Below are positions 8,888 through 18,271 of a stretch of DNA of 64,000 nucleotides, piece after piece. The notes under the pieces were generated by a model. The model ran no database searches. It saw only the letters and a program-made list of their open reading frames with translations, and was not told the origin of the DNA. Within the stretch, counting starts at the first letter, position 1. Every line of letters starts with the position of its first letter. Source of the DNA: Owenweeksia sp963758205 (GTDB lineage: Bacteria; Bacteroidota; Bacteroidia; Flavobacteriales; Schleiferiaceae); contig CAVWUM010000002.1 in NCBI GenBank assembly GCA_963758205.1, positions 496,001-560,000 of the forward strand, given 5' to 3'. The translations under genes and the position numbers were made by a program.

Positions 8888-11800
8888 ATGAAAGCGTTTT
8901 ATCCTTTTTTATTGCTTGGACTTTCACTCACTCTAAGCGCTCAAACCTTTACTAAGCTTAATGATCCGGCTATAAATAGCCGAACCGGTGACTGGTATGC
9001 GGTAGCACCTATTGATATCGATAATAACTACACCCTGGATATGGTAATAGGTGGAAACTCCTCCATGCCTATTTTTTACAGGAAGATAGCCTGGTTTTCA
9101 CTTTTAATAACACCCACAATTTTGTAAGCCAAACCGGTAATGCTGTAGGGGGCTTTTGGGCTGACATTGATAATGATTGTGATATGGATCTTTTTTGGTC
9201 TAACCAGGTAGGGAACGGCCAAAATTATCTCTACAGAAATAATGGCGATAAAACCTTTACCAGAATAACGAGCTCAATATTGGCCACTGATGTACTTTAT
9301 GGTAGTACGGGCAGTTGGGGCGATTATGATAATGATGGATTAATAGACCTTCATGTGTCAAGAAGGTTACCAAGCATTTGGCTGGTGTAAAAGACTATAT
9401 ATATCGCAATACAGGAAATTTCACATTTGCCCGACTTGATACAGGTGATATCGGGAACGGGCAAATTCCAGCTCTTCAAGCTCCTGGGTTGATTATGACA
9501 ATGATGGTGATTTGGATCTTTATGTTATCGTAGGTCAAATGTCAATAACGACTTTTTTATTAATAACGGTAATGGCACGTTTACCCGAAATACCACAGCA
9601 ACAATTACTACAAGTGGGGGAAACTCAACAGGGTGCAGCTGGGGAGATTATAACAATGATGGCTATCAGGATGTATTTATTTGTAATGCCGGGGGGCAGA
9701 AAAACCAACTGTTTAAAAATAACGGAAACGGAACATTTACTGAAATTCTTTCAGGCGCCATTGTAAACGATCAGCATAACACCTTTGGCTCTATATGGAC
9801 TGATTTTGACAATGACGGACATCTGGACATGTTTGTTACCAACAATAGCAATGCCTGGGCAAAAAATAATATCCTGTATAAAAACAATGGCAATGGTTCT
9901 TTCTCAAAAATCACAAGCGGGTCATTATACACTGAAGTTCTTGAAACCTTTGGCACCTCTACTGCCGACCTCAACGAAGATGGCTTTGTGGATATAATAA
10001 CCCCAAACAGGTATAATTCCCCCGTAACAATCCACCTTAATAATGGTAACAATAACGGCTACCTCCACCTCAATTTATTTGGAACAACAAGCAACCGGGC
10101 AGCTATTGGTGCAAGGGTGGTTACTAAATCAGCCCTGGGAATGCAAACCAGGGTTATTACCCAGCAAACGGGCTATAACAATCATGACGACCTCAGCATA
10201 AAAATGGGTTTTGGTTCGGATACAATTATAGATTCTGTAATTGTACATTGGCCTGCGGGTGGTAAATGTGTTTTCACAAATGTTACCGCTAAAGGCTTCT
10301 ATAATATTGAAGAAGGCCTTTGCGCCATGGACACCGTTATAAAAACCCGCTTTGCAGATAGCACCAGCTATCTAAGCGCTTTTTTCAATAATACTTCAAG
10401 GGGTACAATTAATCGCTTTCATTGGGATTTTGGTGATGGGGACACCTCAAACCTTACTAACCCCACCCACCGTTATGCCAGCCCGGGTAAATACTTTGTT
10501 ACCCTAACGGGTTATGACAACTATTGCAAGCACCGGGTTTTTAAGGATACCGTAGAAGTTTGTCCGGATACCACTACCCTAAACTTTATTGATACTCATA
10601 ATAGCCTATCGCTCACTTTTAGTGATAATTCAAACTCTACAGCCTATGATTTCAGTTGGGATTTTGGCGATAGTTCACCAGCAGGTTCAGGGCAAGTAGT
10701 AAACCATACCTATGCATTGGCGGGCACTTATAACGTGTGCTTGACTCTTACCGATAGTTGTCGCTCTAAAACACTTTGCCGCATGATTAATGTGTGCAGC
10801 GATACCCTGATTGCAGGCTTCAGCAGCACGAATAATGGTTTTACCCAAAGCTTTACCGATACCAGTTTAAACGCCACAAGTGTATTATGGGATTTTGGCA
10901 ATGGCATTACCAGTACCCTTACAAATCCAACTTATACCTACACCAGCCCCGGCACCTATTTGGTTTGCCAAACTGCAATTGACGCTTGTACAAGCAGCAC
11001 TTGGTGTGATACTGTACATATTTGCCTGGACAGCCTGGCGGCAGATTTTTCATTAAGCAAATCCGGTAGTACGGTTACATTCAGTAATCAATCAATAAAT
11101 GGGAACAACTATTTATGGGATTTTGGAAATGGGATCACAAGCACATTGGCTAACCCGACCTATACCTATCAAAACCTGGGCACCTATACAGTTTGCCTTA
11201 CAGCTACCAATGATTGTTTTACGGATAGCATCTGCAAGACCATAAACATTTGCAGTACCAACCTTAAAGCTGGTTTCTCTTCAACGGGTTCAGGTTTTAC
11301 TGTAAACTTTGCAGATACAAGTGCCAATGGTACTTCCATCTCCTGGGATTTTGGTGATGGCAATAGCAGCAACACCGCCAACCCAACTCATACCTACGCC
11401 AGGCCCGGCAGGTATTGGGTTTGCCAAACCATTGCAGATGCCTGTACCACAAACACCTATTGCGACTCCGTAGATGTGTGTATTGATACCGTTATCGCCA
11501 ACTTTAATGTTACTAAAAACGGCCAGGTTTTCAATTTCACCAACCTATCCCCAAATGCCAAAACCTACTATTGGGATTTTGGTGATGGTAACCTGAGCAC
11601 CAATCAAAACCCGGCTCATATATTTCCTGGCTTTGGCACTTACAAGGTTTGCCTTAAAGTAACTAATGATTGTGGAGTAGATAGCATCTGTAAAATGGTA
11701 AGTTACTGCGCCACGCAGGGAGTTGCCGGTTTTAATTATTCAAACTCCTCTCCACCGCTGGTAGTTAAATTTATCAGCACATCACAAAATGCGGTTAGCC

Positions 11801-12219
11801 ATTTTTGGGATTTTGATAATGGATCAACTTCCACAAATAAAAATCCCACTGCCATATTTAACTGGGCGCGGATTTACAACGTTTGCCTAACCATCACAGA
11901 TTCTTGTGGAATACAGTTTACCACGTGCCGTTCCGTTGACCTAACAAAATTTGATGTAGAAGAACTGGAATGGATAAACTCGCTTGAAGTGTATCCAAAT
12001 CCCACCGAAGGTAAACTACTGATAAGAAAAGCTGTTGACGGAAACGAAGATGCCAGTATCAAAATAGTGGATATGAAAGGCCAAATGCTTTTAAGCAGGA
12101 ATTTTGACTCAGGAACTGAATTGATGGAAATCAATCTTGCAGACCTACCCTCCGGCTTCTATATGCTTAGGATAAGTACCGGTAATCAAACCAGGAATAT
12201 TAAGATAAGTAAGCTTTAA
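8888..12219 (+). pseudogene. Secreted FG-GAP/ASPIC-UnbV/PKD-repeat protein with T9SS type A sorting domain, broken by four frameshifts
   Basis: Translation from ATG 8888 gives a signal peptide (MKAFYPFLLLGLSLTLSAQ) and FG-GAP/VCBS repeats (DIDNDCDMDL, DYDNDGLIDL, DYDNDGDLDL, DYNNDGYQDV, DFDNDGHLDM). These lie in successive frames. The frame changes near 9075, 9357, 9473 and 9537, each time as if one base were missing. From about 9541 one frame is open to the stop. It holds an ASPIC/UnbV-like domain (about 10050-10315), seven PKD domains (about 10321-11945) and a C-terminal T9SS domain (VYPNPTEGKLL to IKISKL). If intact it would be about 1110 residues, exported by Sec and then T9SS and attached to or released from the cell surface. 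No nonsense codons other than those created by the shifts were seen, so sequence error is a real alternative to decay. Confidence 0.75.
10321..11945 (+). repeat. Tandem array of seven PKD domains with 228-nt period
   Basis: The repeats start at a Cys codon near 10321, 10561, 10795, 11023, 11251, 11479 and 11707; spacing is 240, 234 and then exactly 228 nt (76 codons). Each has a WDFG or WDFD core, and most have the pattern VCxT/L...C....C near the end. Domains 3 and 5 resemble each other (GFSST, VCQT..DACT) and domains 4 and 6 resemble each other (DSICK, TNDC), so part of the array grew as a two-domain unit. The array lies inside the FG-GAP protein gene. Confidence 0.85.
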
Positions 12220-12236
12220 ATCTTAACATTGATAGT

Positions 12237-12272
12237 AAAAAGAAAAGAGGCTTAACGGCCTCTTTTCTTTTT
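12237..12272. terminator. Bidirectional intrinsic terminator between FG-GAP/PKD gene and DUF4834 gene
   Basis: A perfect 15-bp stem (12237-12251 with 12258-12272) closes a 6-base loop. The outer stem is A-rich on one side and T-rich on the other, so it gives a T-tail in both directions. It separates two convergent genes and overlaps the TAA stop of DUF4834. Confidence 0.85.
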
Positions 12273-12519
12273 AATCTTCTTTCACTTCTTCATAGTCCAC
12301 ATACTCACCTACCTCTTTATGGGGTTTTTCATCCTTACGGGGATCGTAGTTTATACTTACTTCGCCTTCTCTCTTACTTTGAAAAGGGTTGAAGCCTCCC
12401 CTGTTTCTTTGGCCACCATTGGCATAGCCTTCTTTAAATGGCTTTAAAAAAATGTTGCGAATCAAATAGTAGACGAGGTAAAAAATGCCTACGAAAATCA
12501 AAAATCTTATTAATCCCAC
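12271..12519 (-). CDS. DUF4834 family small membrane protein
   Basis: The 82-residue protein has one N-terminal transmembrane helix (about residues 3-25: IRFLIFVGIFYLVYYLIRNI), a Gly/Arg/Asn-rich linker, and an acidic tail with INYDP and EYVDYEEV. This is the layout of Bacteroidota DUF4834. The function is unknown. It begins with GTG, which shares one base with the TAG stop of carB, so translation is probably coupled to carB. A strong terminator lies at its stop codon. Confidence 0.8.
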   Translation of the reverse strand: MGLIRFLIFVGIFYLVYYLIRNIFLKPFKEGYANGGQRNRGGFNPFQSKREGEVSINYDPRKDEKPHKEVGEYVDYEEVKED

Positions 12520-15368
12520 TACTTACTTAAATATAAATTTCGTTCAGAGTAAATCTTCTTAAACACCGGATCTCTTAAGCTATCAATAAAGTAAATGGCT
12601 TCTCCAGTCGACTTCATTTCCGGCCCCAGGTTCTTATTCACATTTGGAAACTTGTTGAAAGAGAACACCGGCTGTTTTATAGCCCAACCTTTTTTCTTGG
12701 GGTTAAACTCAAAATCGGTCACTTTATTTTTTCTTAACATCACCTTAGTGGCATAGTTCACATAAGGCTCATCGTAGGCTTTAGCTATAAATGGCACCGT
12801 ACGTGAAGCCCTGGGGTTTGCCTCGATAATATACACCGTATCATCTTTAATGGCAAACTGAATATTAATCAATCCCACCGTTTTAAGTGCCAATGCAATT
12901 TTTCTGGTATGGTCTTCAATTTGCTGCATTACCAGGTCTCCCAAATTAAAGGGAGGTAAAGTAGCATTACTATCACCAGAGTGAACCCCACAAGGCTCTA
13001 TGTGCTCCATTATTCCAAGAATGTAAACATTCTCGCCATCACAAATGGCATCTGCCTCGGCTTCTATTGCTCCGGCAAGGTAGTTATCAAGCAAAATCCG
13101 GTTACCCGGGATAGACTTAAATAACTCGATAACATGGTGCTCCAGTTCATCCTGGTTGATCACAATCTTCATACCCTGCCCACCCAATACATAAGATGGT
13201 CTCACCAAAATCGGGAATCCTAATTCATCAGCCAGGGTGCGTGCCTCCTCGGCATTTGTGATAACCCCAAATTTTGGGTAAGGTATATCATTGGCCTTAA
13301 GCAATTCAGAAAAACGACCTCTGTCTTCAGCCAAATCCAGCGAGGTAAAATCGGTACCAATAATCGGAATGTTATAGCGATCCAGCTTCTCGGCTAGCTT
13401 AAGAGCGGTTTGCCCACCCAGCTGCACAATTACACCTTCCGGCTTTTCATTAAGAATGATATCATAAATGTGCTCCCAAAAAACCGGCTCAAAGTAAAGT
13501 TTGTCAGCTGTGTCAAAATCGGTAGAAACCGTTTCAGGATTACAGTTGATCATAATGGTTTCGTAACCACACTCCTTAGCGGCCAACACACCGTGCACGC
13601 AACAGTAGTCAAATTCTATACCCTGCCCAATACGGTTTGGCCCCGAGCCAAGTACTACAATTTTTGGTTTGTCGGTAGGTGTACTTTCATTTTCAGAATA
13701 CAGGTTGCCGTTCGCATCCTGCATTTCATTTTCAAAAGTGGAGTAGTAATATGGCGTTTGTGCCTGGAATTCTGCAGCACAGGTATCCACCAGTTTCCAT
13801 ACCCTGGTAATACCCATTTCGGTACGCTTGGCGTGGATTTCACTCTCCAGCTTACCAATCATATGAGCTATCTGCCTATCGGCAAAACCTTTCATCTTAG
13901 CTTCAAGCAAAAGTTCGCGCGGAAGCGTTTCAAGTGTGTGTTTCTCAATTTCTTCCTGCAACCTTACCAGTTCTTCTATTTGCTTAAGGAACCACATATC
14001 TATGCGGGTAATCTCCTGGATCCTCCTTAGCGGGATACCCAACTGAATGGCATCATAGATTACAAACACCCTGTTCCAGCTGGCTTTTTCCAGCATTTCC
14101 AGCACCTTATCCTGATCTGTATAACCTTTACCATCTGCACCTAGTCCGTTACGTTTTACTTCAAGCGATTGGGCCGCTTTGCTAAGAGCTTCCTGGAAGC
14201 TACGGCCAATGCCCATCACCTCTCCTACCGACTTCATCTGCAAACCCAACCTACGATCAGCACCTTCAAACTTGTCAAAGTTCCATCGTGGAATTTTTAC
14301 AATCACATAATCCAGCGTAGGCTCAAAATAGGCCGTGGTGGTTTTAGTAATCTGATTCATCAACTCATCAAGGTGATAGCCGATGGCCAGTTTTGCGGCA
14401 ATTTTTGCAATAGGATAACCCGTTGCCTTACTGGCTAAAGCCGATGAGCGCGAAACCCGTGGATTAATCTCAATGGCTACTATATCTTCGTTGGCATCAT
14501 CACTAACGGCAAACTGTACGTTGCAACCTCCGGCAAATGTTCCGATGGAGCGCATCATTTTGATGGCCATATCACGCATTTTCTGATATGTGGTATCGGA
14601 AAGTGTCATGGCGGGAGCTACTGTAATGGAGTCGCCCGTGTGGATACCCATTGGGTCCATATTCTCGATAGAACAAATGATAATCACATTATCATTAGCA
14701 TCGCGAAGAAGCTCCAACTCATATTCCTTCCAACCCAATAATGCCTTATCAATCATCACCTCGTGTATGGGTGAGGCCTCAAGCCCGCGGGAAAGGGCTC
14801 CTTCAAATTCATCTTTGGTAAATACAAAAGTTGCCCCCGAACCACCTAACGTAAATGACGGGCGAATACACAGCGGAAAGCCAAACTCCTGGGCTACCTC
14901 TTTTCCTTGCAGGTAAGATGTTGCTGTTTTTGCAGGAGCAACAGGAATATCAATTTTACCCATCAGCTCCTTAAACTCCTCACGGTCTTCAGTAATATTA
15001 ATAGCGTCAATATCAACACCAATTATACGTACACCGTACTCTTCCCAAAGGCCGTCTTTATCGGCTTCAATGCAAAGGTTTAGTGCAGTTTGGCCACCCA
15101 TAGTTGGCAATACTGCATCAATTTTATGCTCTTTAAGGATTTTTTCAAGTGAGGCTACCTCAAGCGGAAGCAGGTAAACATTGTCGGCCACTACATTATC
15201 TGTCATAATAGTAGCGGGGTTGGAGTTAATCAGTGTTACCTCAATGCCCTCATCCCTTAAGGAGCGGGAGGCCTGAGAACCAGCATAATCAAATTCGCAC
15301 GCCTGTCCTATTACAATGGGTCCACTTCCTATTATCAGTATCGATTTTATTGAGTTATCCTTTGGCAT
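12519..15368 (-). CDS. carB: Carbamoyl-phosphate synthase large subunit, without MGS domain
   Basis: The 949-residue protein has both ATP-grasp halves. The first begins ILIIGSGPIVIGQACEFDYAG and includes PSFTLGGSGATF. The second begins VVLGSGPNRIGQGIEFDYCC and includes PSYVLGGQGM and IIEANPRASRT. With CarA it makes carbamoyl phosphate from glutamine, bicarbonate and two ATP for pyrimidine and arginine synthesis. E. coli CarB is about 1070 residues; this one stops after the second synthetase half (SERNLYLSK) and lacks the C-terminal MGS-like allosteric domain. carA is not in the window. It overlaps DUF4834 by one base. Confidence 0.95.
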   Translation of the reverse strand: MPKDNSIKSILIIGSGPIVIGQACEFDYAGSQASRSLRDEGIEVTLINSNPATIMTDNVVADNVYLLPLEVASLEKILKEHKIDAVLPTMGGQTALNLCIEADKDGLWEEYGVRIIGVDIDAINITEDREEFKELMGKIDIPVAPAKTATSYLQGKEVAQEFGFPLCIRPSFTLGGSGATFVFTKDEFEGALSRGLEASPIHEVMIDKALLGWKEYELELLRDANDNVIIICSIENMDPMGIHTGDSITVAPAMTLSDTTYQKMRDMAIKMMRSIGTFAGGCNVQFAVSDDANEDIVAIEINPRVSRSSALASKATGYPIAKIAAKLAIGYHLDELMNQITKTTTAYFEPTLDYVIVKIPRWNFDKFEGADRRLGLQMKSVGEVMGIGRSFQEALSKAAQSLEVKRNGLGADGKGYTDQDKVLEMLEKASWNRVFVIYDAIQLGIPLRRIQEITRIDMWFLKQIEELVRLQEEIEKHTLETLPRELLLEAKMKGFADRQIAHMIGKLESEIHAKRTEMGITRVWKLVDTCAAEFQAQTPYYYSTFENEMQDANGNLYSENESTPTDKPKIVVLGSGPNRIGQGIEFDYCCVHGVLAAKECGYETIMINCNPETVSTDFDTADKLYFEPVFWEHIYDIILNEKPEGVIVQLGGQTALKLAEKLDRYNIPIIGTDFTSLDLAEDRGRFSELLKANDIPYPKFGVITNAEEARTLADELGFPILVRPSYVLGGQGMKIVINQDELEHHVIELFKSIPGNRILLDNYLAGAIEAEADAICDGENVYILGIMEHIEPCGVHSGDSNATLPPFNLGDLVMQQIEDHTRKIALALKTVGLINIQFAIKDDTVYIIEANPRASRTVPFIAKAYDEPYVNYATKVMLRKNKVTDFEFNPKKKGWAIKQPVFSFNKFPNVNKNLGPEMKSTGEAIYFIDSLRDPVFKKIYSERNLYLSK

Positions 15369-15420
15369 ATCTTATTTCAATCTTTTAAAAGTGAGGAGGT
15401 TGGGTTGAAAATTTAAAAAG

Positions 15421-15456
15421 GCAAAAAAAAAGGTGTTACCAAGGGCAACACCTTTT
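15421..15456 (-). terminator. Intrinsic terminator after rpmH
   Basis: AAAGGTGTT (15429-15437) pairs perfectly with AACACCTTT (15447-15455) around a 9-base loop. On the minus strand it is followed by a run of T. It lies 24 bases beyond the rpmH stop and just upstream of carB. Confidence 0.85.
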
Positions 15457-15479
15457 AGTATTATAACACTAAAGACATA

Positions 15480-15638
15480 TTAGGCTTTATGATTTCCGTC
15501 ATGAGAAACGGTTAATCTTTTGCGGCCTTTTGCTCTGCGCAAAGCCAATACCTTGCGACCACTGGCAGAAGCCATTCTCTCACGGAAACCGTGCTTGTTT
15601 TTTCTTTTTCTATTCGATGGTTGATAAGTCCGCTTCAT
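15480..15638 (-). CDS. rpmH: 50S ribosomal protein L34
   Basis: A 52-residue basic protein reads MKRTYQPSNRKRKNKHGF and then RERMASASGRKVLALRRAKGRKRL. This is the highly conserved L34 sequence, with a short extra tail (TVSHDGNHKA) as in many Bacteroidota. L34 is a late-assembling protein of the large ribosomal subunit. It has its own promoter and terminator here and is not beside rnpA or dnaA. Confidence 0.97.
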   Translation of the reverse strand: MKRTYQPSNRKRKNKHGFRERMASASGRKVLALRRAKGRKRLTVSHDGNHKA

Positions 15639-15678
15639 CTTAATATATCTTTACCGTGCGTTTTCTATTTTCGGGCTG

Positions 15679-15708
15679 CAAATATACAAGTATCTTCAAA
15701 AGATGCAA
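15679..15708 (-). promoter_or_regulatory. Promoter of rpmH (TTG-N19-TATATTTG)
   Basis: On the minus strand a TTG (15706-15708) is followed after exactly 19 bases by TATATTTG (15679-15686). This matches the Bacteroidota -33/-7 consensus in both elements and spacing. It lies about 40 bases upstream of the rpmH start. Confidence 0.75.
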
Positions 15709-15729
15709 TACTTATAAAAGAGATATTTT

Positions 15730-16513
15730 ATGTCTTACTACAAAGGTAAAACTGTTTGGATTACAGGGGCTTCATCCGGTATTGGAGAAGCTACAGCAAA
15801 GCTGCTTTCGCAGGAAGGGGCCAATGTTATAATATCTGCCCGCAGGCAGAGCGAACTGGAAAGGGTGAAAGCGGAGTGTTCATCACCTGAAAAGGTAAAA
15901 ATAGTAGCGCTTGATTTGGAGCAACACAACGATGCTAAGCAATGGGCAAATGATGCCTGGCCACTGTTTGGAGGTATTGATATACTTATTAGCAATGGCG
16001 GTATCGGGCAGTTCGGAACCATCCCTTGAAACAAAGAACGAGGTGGAGCGAAAGGTTTTTGACATCAATTACTTTGGCAATGTAGCCTTAAGTAAATCCC
16101 TGTTGCCAAAAATGCTGGAAGCAGGTAAAGGACAAATCACAGTGATTAGCAGTATGGCCGGTAAGTTCGGGCAGGCCAATCTGGCGGCTTACTCCGCCTC
16201 CAAAGCCGCTGTAACTCTATATTATGAAAGCCTTAAGGAAGAATTATACAAAACTCCTGTAAAGATTCAGGTAGTAAGCCCAGGTTTCATACAAACCAAT
16301 GTTACCATTAATTCGTTGAGGCCGGATGGCAGTAAAGTGGAAAAAAACAGCCCCGCCCAGGAAAATGGTATGCCTACTGATGTGTTTGCCAAAAAATTGT
16401 TGAAAGCAATGAAGAGTGACAAATTCCACCACTATATAGGTAATAAAGAATTGCTGGCCATACCATTACACACCTTTGTACCAGGGTTACTTTATAGGAT
16501 GCTGAGGAAGTAG
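15730..16513 (+). pseudogene. Short-chain dehydrogenase/reductase, one frameshift
   Basis: The first frame (from ATG 15730) reads WITGASSGIGEATAKLL, the NAD(P)-binding GxxxGxG, and ILISNGGIG. The second frame continues with VFDINYFG, VISSMAGKFGQ, and YSASKAAV with catalytic Tyr and Lys, plus VVSPGFIQT. Joined, this is a classical SDR of about 260 residues, similar to DHRS7-like oxidoreductases; the substrate is unknown. The frame changes between about 16010 and 16025 by one extra base. Removing one C from the AACC near 16019 would give GTSLETKNE and restore the gene. No other damage is visible. Confidence 0.8.
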
Positions 16514-16652
16514 GCAAAGTCAAATTGACTATTATCATTGATTAAACAACACAAAGCATTAACCTTTCACCCTTTAAATAACCTGGCTTGTTGCTTGCTC
16601 AATCAAACAATAAACTATTACGATAATTATTCGTAATAATTCTAAATAAGCT

Positions 16653-16660
16653 TAGTTTTG
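16653..16660 (+). promoter_or_regulatory. -7 promoter element of the oxygenase gene
   Basis: TAGTTTTG matches TAnnTTTG and lies 24 bases before the ATG at 16685. No clear -33 TTG is present. Confidence 0.45.
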
Positions 16661-16684
16661 AGCCACGATTAAAAACTGAATGTA

Positions 16685-17515
16685 ATGGACATCAAACATA
16701 TAAATCCAACCTATACTTCTGAAGATGCACGGGAGAAACTGCACCGCCAGTACTCCACCGCTATTCCATGCAAGCATTTAGTTTTGGACGACTTTTTAGA
16801 CCAGGAGCTTGCCGACCGGCTCTATGAAAACTTCCCAAGCCTTGATTCATTAAATGTTAAGCGCAAAAGCCTTAACGAAAATAAAGCTGAGGATTACCAC
16901 TTTGAAAGATGGGATCCTGCATTTTCAGAATTGAGAGAGGTAGTAGGCAGCGAGGAGTTTTACCAGTGGATGCGTAGAATTACCGGAATGGAGGATTTAA
17001 TTACTACCCGCGATTCTCTGGGTAGCGGTGTGCACCAGGGCGGTAACGGCAGTTATGTGGATGTTCATGTGGATGTAAACCTGAACCCTGAGGCCGGCCT
17101 TTGGCGCAGGGTAAACCTGCTTATTTACCTTAATAAAAACTGGAAAGACGAATACGGTGGCCACCTTGAATTGTGGGATAAGGAAATGAAGGTGAAGCAT
17201 CACCATATTGCTCCGAATCATAACAGGGCGGTAATTTTTTATACAGATGATAATTCCCCACACGGATACTCCAAAATCAATATCCCTGAGGGTGAATCCA
17301 GGAAATCCTTCTATACCTATTACTATACAGAGATTGGTGAGGGCTTTAAATACCGCGACTCTAAGTTTGTAGCCCGCCCTGATGAAGGTTTCCGTAAGAA
17401 GGTACTCACCGAAACCAAGGAAACGATAAAAATCCGCGCCAAGCAATTTTTGCAGGCACTAGGGATGAAGTCTCTCGACTTTCAAGACAAAAACAAAAAG
17501 AAGAAAAAGAAGTAA
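16685..17515 (+). CDS. 2-oxoglutarate/Fe(II)-dependent oxygenase (prolyl 4-hydroxylase-like)
   Basis: The 276-residue protein has the iron-binding facial triad: HVDVN (HxD, near residue 126) and SPHGYS with the distal His near residue 198. These are followed by SRKSFYTYYY, where the Arg would bind 2-oxoglutarate. The order and spacing fit the 2OG-Fe(II) oxygenase superfamily 3 (P4Hc-like), which hydroxylates protein or small-molecule substrates. There is no signal peptide. The C-terminus is a lysine run (KNKKKKKK). The next gene starts 24 bases later on the same strand. Enzymes of this type are sometimes found near surface-glycan genes, but the substrate cannot be read. Confidence 0.82.
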   Translation: MDIKHINPTYTSEDAREKLHRQYSTAIPCKHLVLDDFLDQELADRLYENFPSLDSLNVKRKSLNENKAEDYHFERWDPAFSELREVVGSEEFYQWMRRITGMEDLITTRDSLGSGVHQGGNGSYVDVHVDVNLNPEAGLWRRVNLLIYLNKNWKDEYGGHLELWDKEMKVKHHHIAPNHNRAVIFYTDDNSPHGYSKINIPEGESRKSFYTYYYTEIGEGFKYRDSKFVARPDEGFRKKVLTETKETIKIRAKQFLQALGMKSLDFQDKNKKKKKK

Positions 17516-17539
17516 CACCTTTTTTGAATCTCTTCTATT

Positions 17540-18271
17540 TTGAGCACCATCTCACCGGCTGAATACTATTACCTGTGTAACTTATTGGCGGGCAGTGGTA
17601 TTGAAATGTTAAAGCTTGTGCTTAAAGATCTCTGTCTGCGCGGTATTTTGAATATTGAAAGCCGATCTATAATTGTTGATCAACGCTACCTGAAGTACAG
17701 AAATAGATTATTCTTTACCCGTGGGTCAAATTTTCAGAGTTATTCTACTTGCAGCCAGGCTGAAGAATTTTTCTTAAAACTATTTGAAAAACGGCACGAG
17801 TGCCAGTTTTATATAATCAGGCGGCACGTAAAAAAAGAGTTAGACAAAATTGCCTTTGATAATCTCGTTTACAAAGACCTAAGGAAAAAAGGTCTCTGTT
17901 TCTTTAAGATATTTCCTAGCCCCAAGGCTATTAGAGAAAGGAATTTAATTACTCAAAAAGTAGAGGAACTGGATTCAAAATTTGATTCTCTATTGGAGCA
18001 TAAGCCCGAGGAATTTGCCCGTAGGGTTAAAGAACTCGGCTCTCATATTCTCTTTCTTAATGAAGAAAATTTAAAGAAACTCCAAAGTCATTCGGAACTC
18101 TTAAAGAAAATTGGGTTTGCAGAACTGTCCAGAAGTTTCAACTCTGACCTTTTTACTTCTATAGCTCTGTTTTCTTCGTTTGATATTTCCGGAGGTTTTG
18201 GAGATGCTGGCGGTTTTGATGGCTTTGGTGGGGGTGATTTTGGAGGCGGTGGAGCTATGGGAGATTGGTAA
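17540..18271 (+). CDS. Unrecognised protein with Gly-rich C-terminus (TIGR04222-like features)
   Basis: The 243-residue protein has no signal peptide or membrane helix. Its N-terminus (ISPAEYYYLCNLLAGSG to LKDLCLRGILNIE) looks like the winged-helix-like start of TIGR04222 proteins. The tail from about residue 218 is nearly all Gly, Asp, Phe and Ala, ending GGGAMGDW; TIGR04222 proteins also end in Gly-rich tails. The middle is charged and helical. The start is TTG 17540, the first possible codon after an upstream stop; a later start is possible. Its stop abuts the stop of the convergent reductase gene. The function is unknown and the family resemblance is weak. Confidence 0.55.
   Translation: MSTISPAEYYYLCNLLAGSGIEMLKLVLKDLCLRGILNIESRSIIVDQRYLKYRNRLFFTRGSNFQSYSTCSQAEEFFLKLFEKRHECQFYIIRRHVKKELDKIAFDNLVYKDLRKKGLCFFKIFPSPKAIRERNLITQKVEELDSKFDSLLEHKPEEFARRVKELGSHILFLNEENLKKLQSHSELLKKIGFAELSRSFNSDLFTSIALFSSFDISGGFGDAGGFDGFGGGDFGGGGAMGDW

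Noticed and set aside
9060..9540. Programmed frameshifting in the FG-GAP gene
   Set aside because: Four shifts would be needed, and no slippery heptamer with a downstream structure was seen at them.
10321..11945. Regular spacing taken for a CRISPR array
   Set aside because: The 228-nt units are coding PKD domains and are not short identical repeats with unique spacers.
13410..14030. A 206-codon open frame antisense to carB, and similar long frames antisense to purM, the ATPase and A2M
   Set aside because: They lie wholly inside strongly conserved genes on the other strand and show no motif or promoter of their own.
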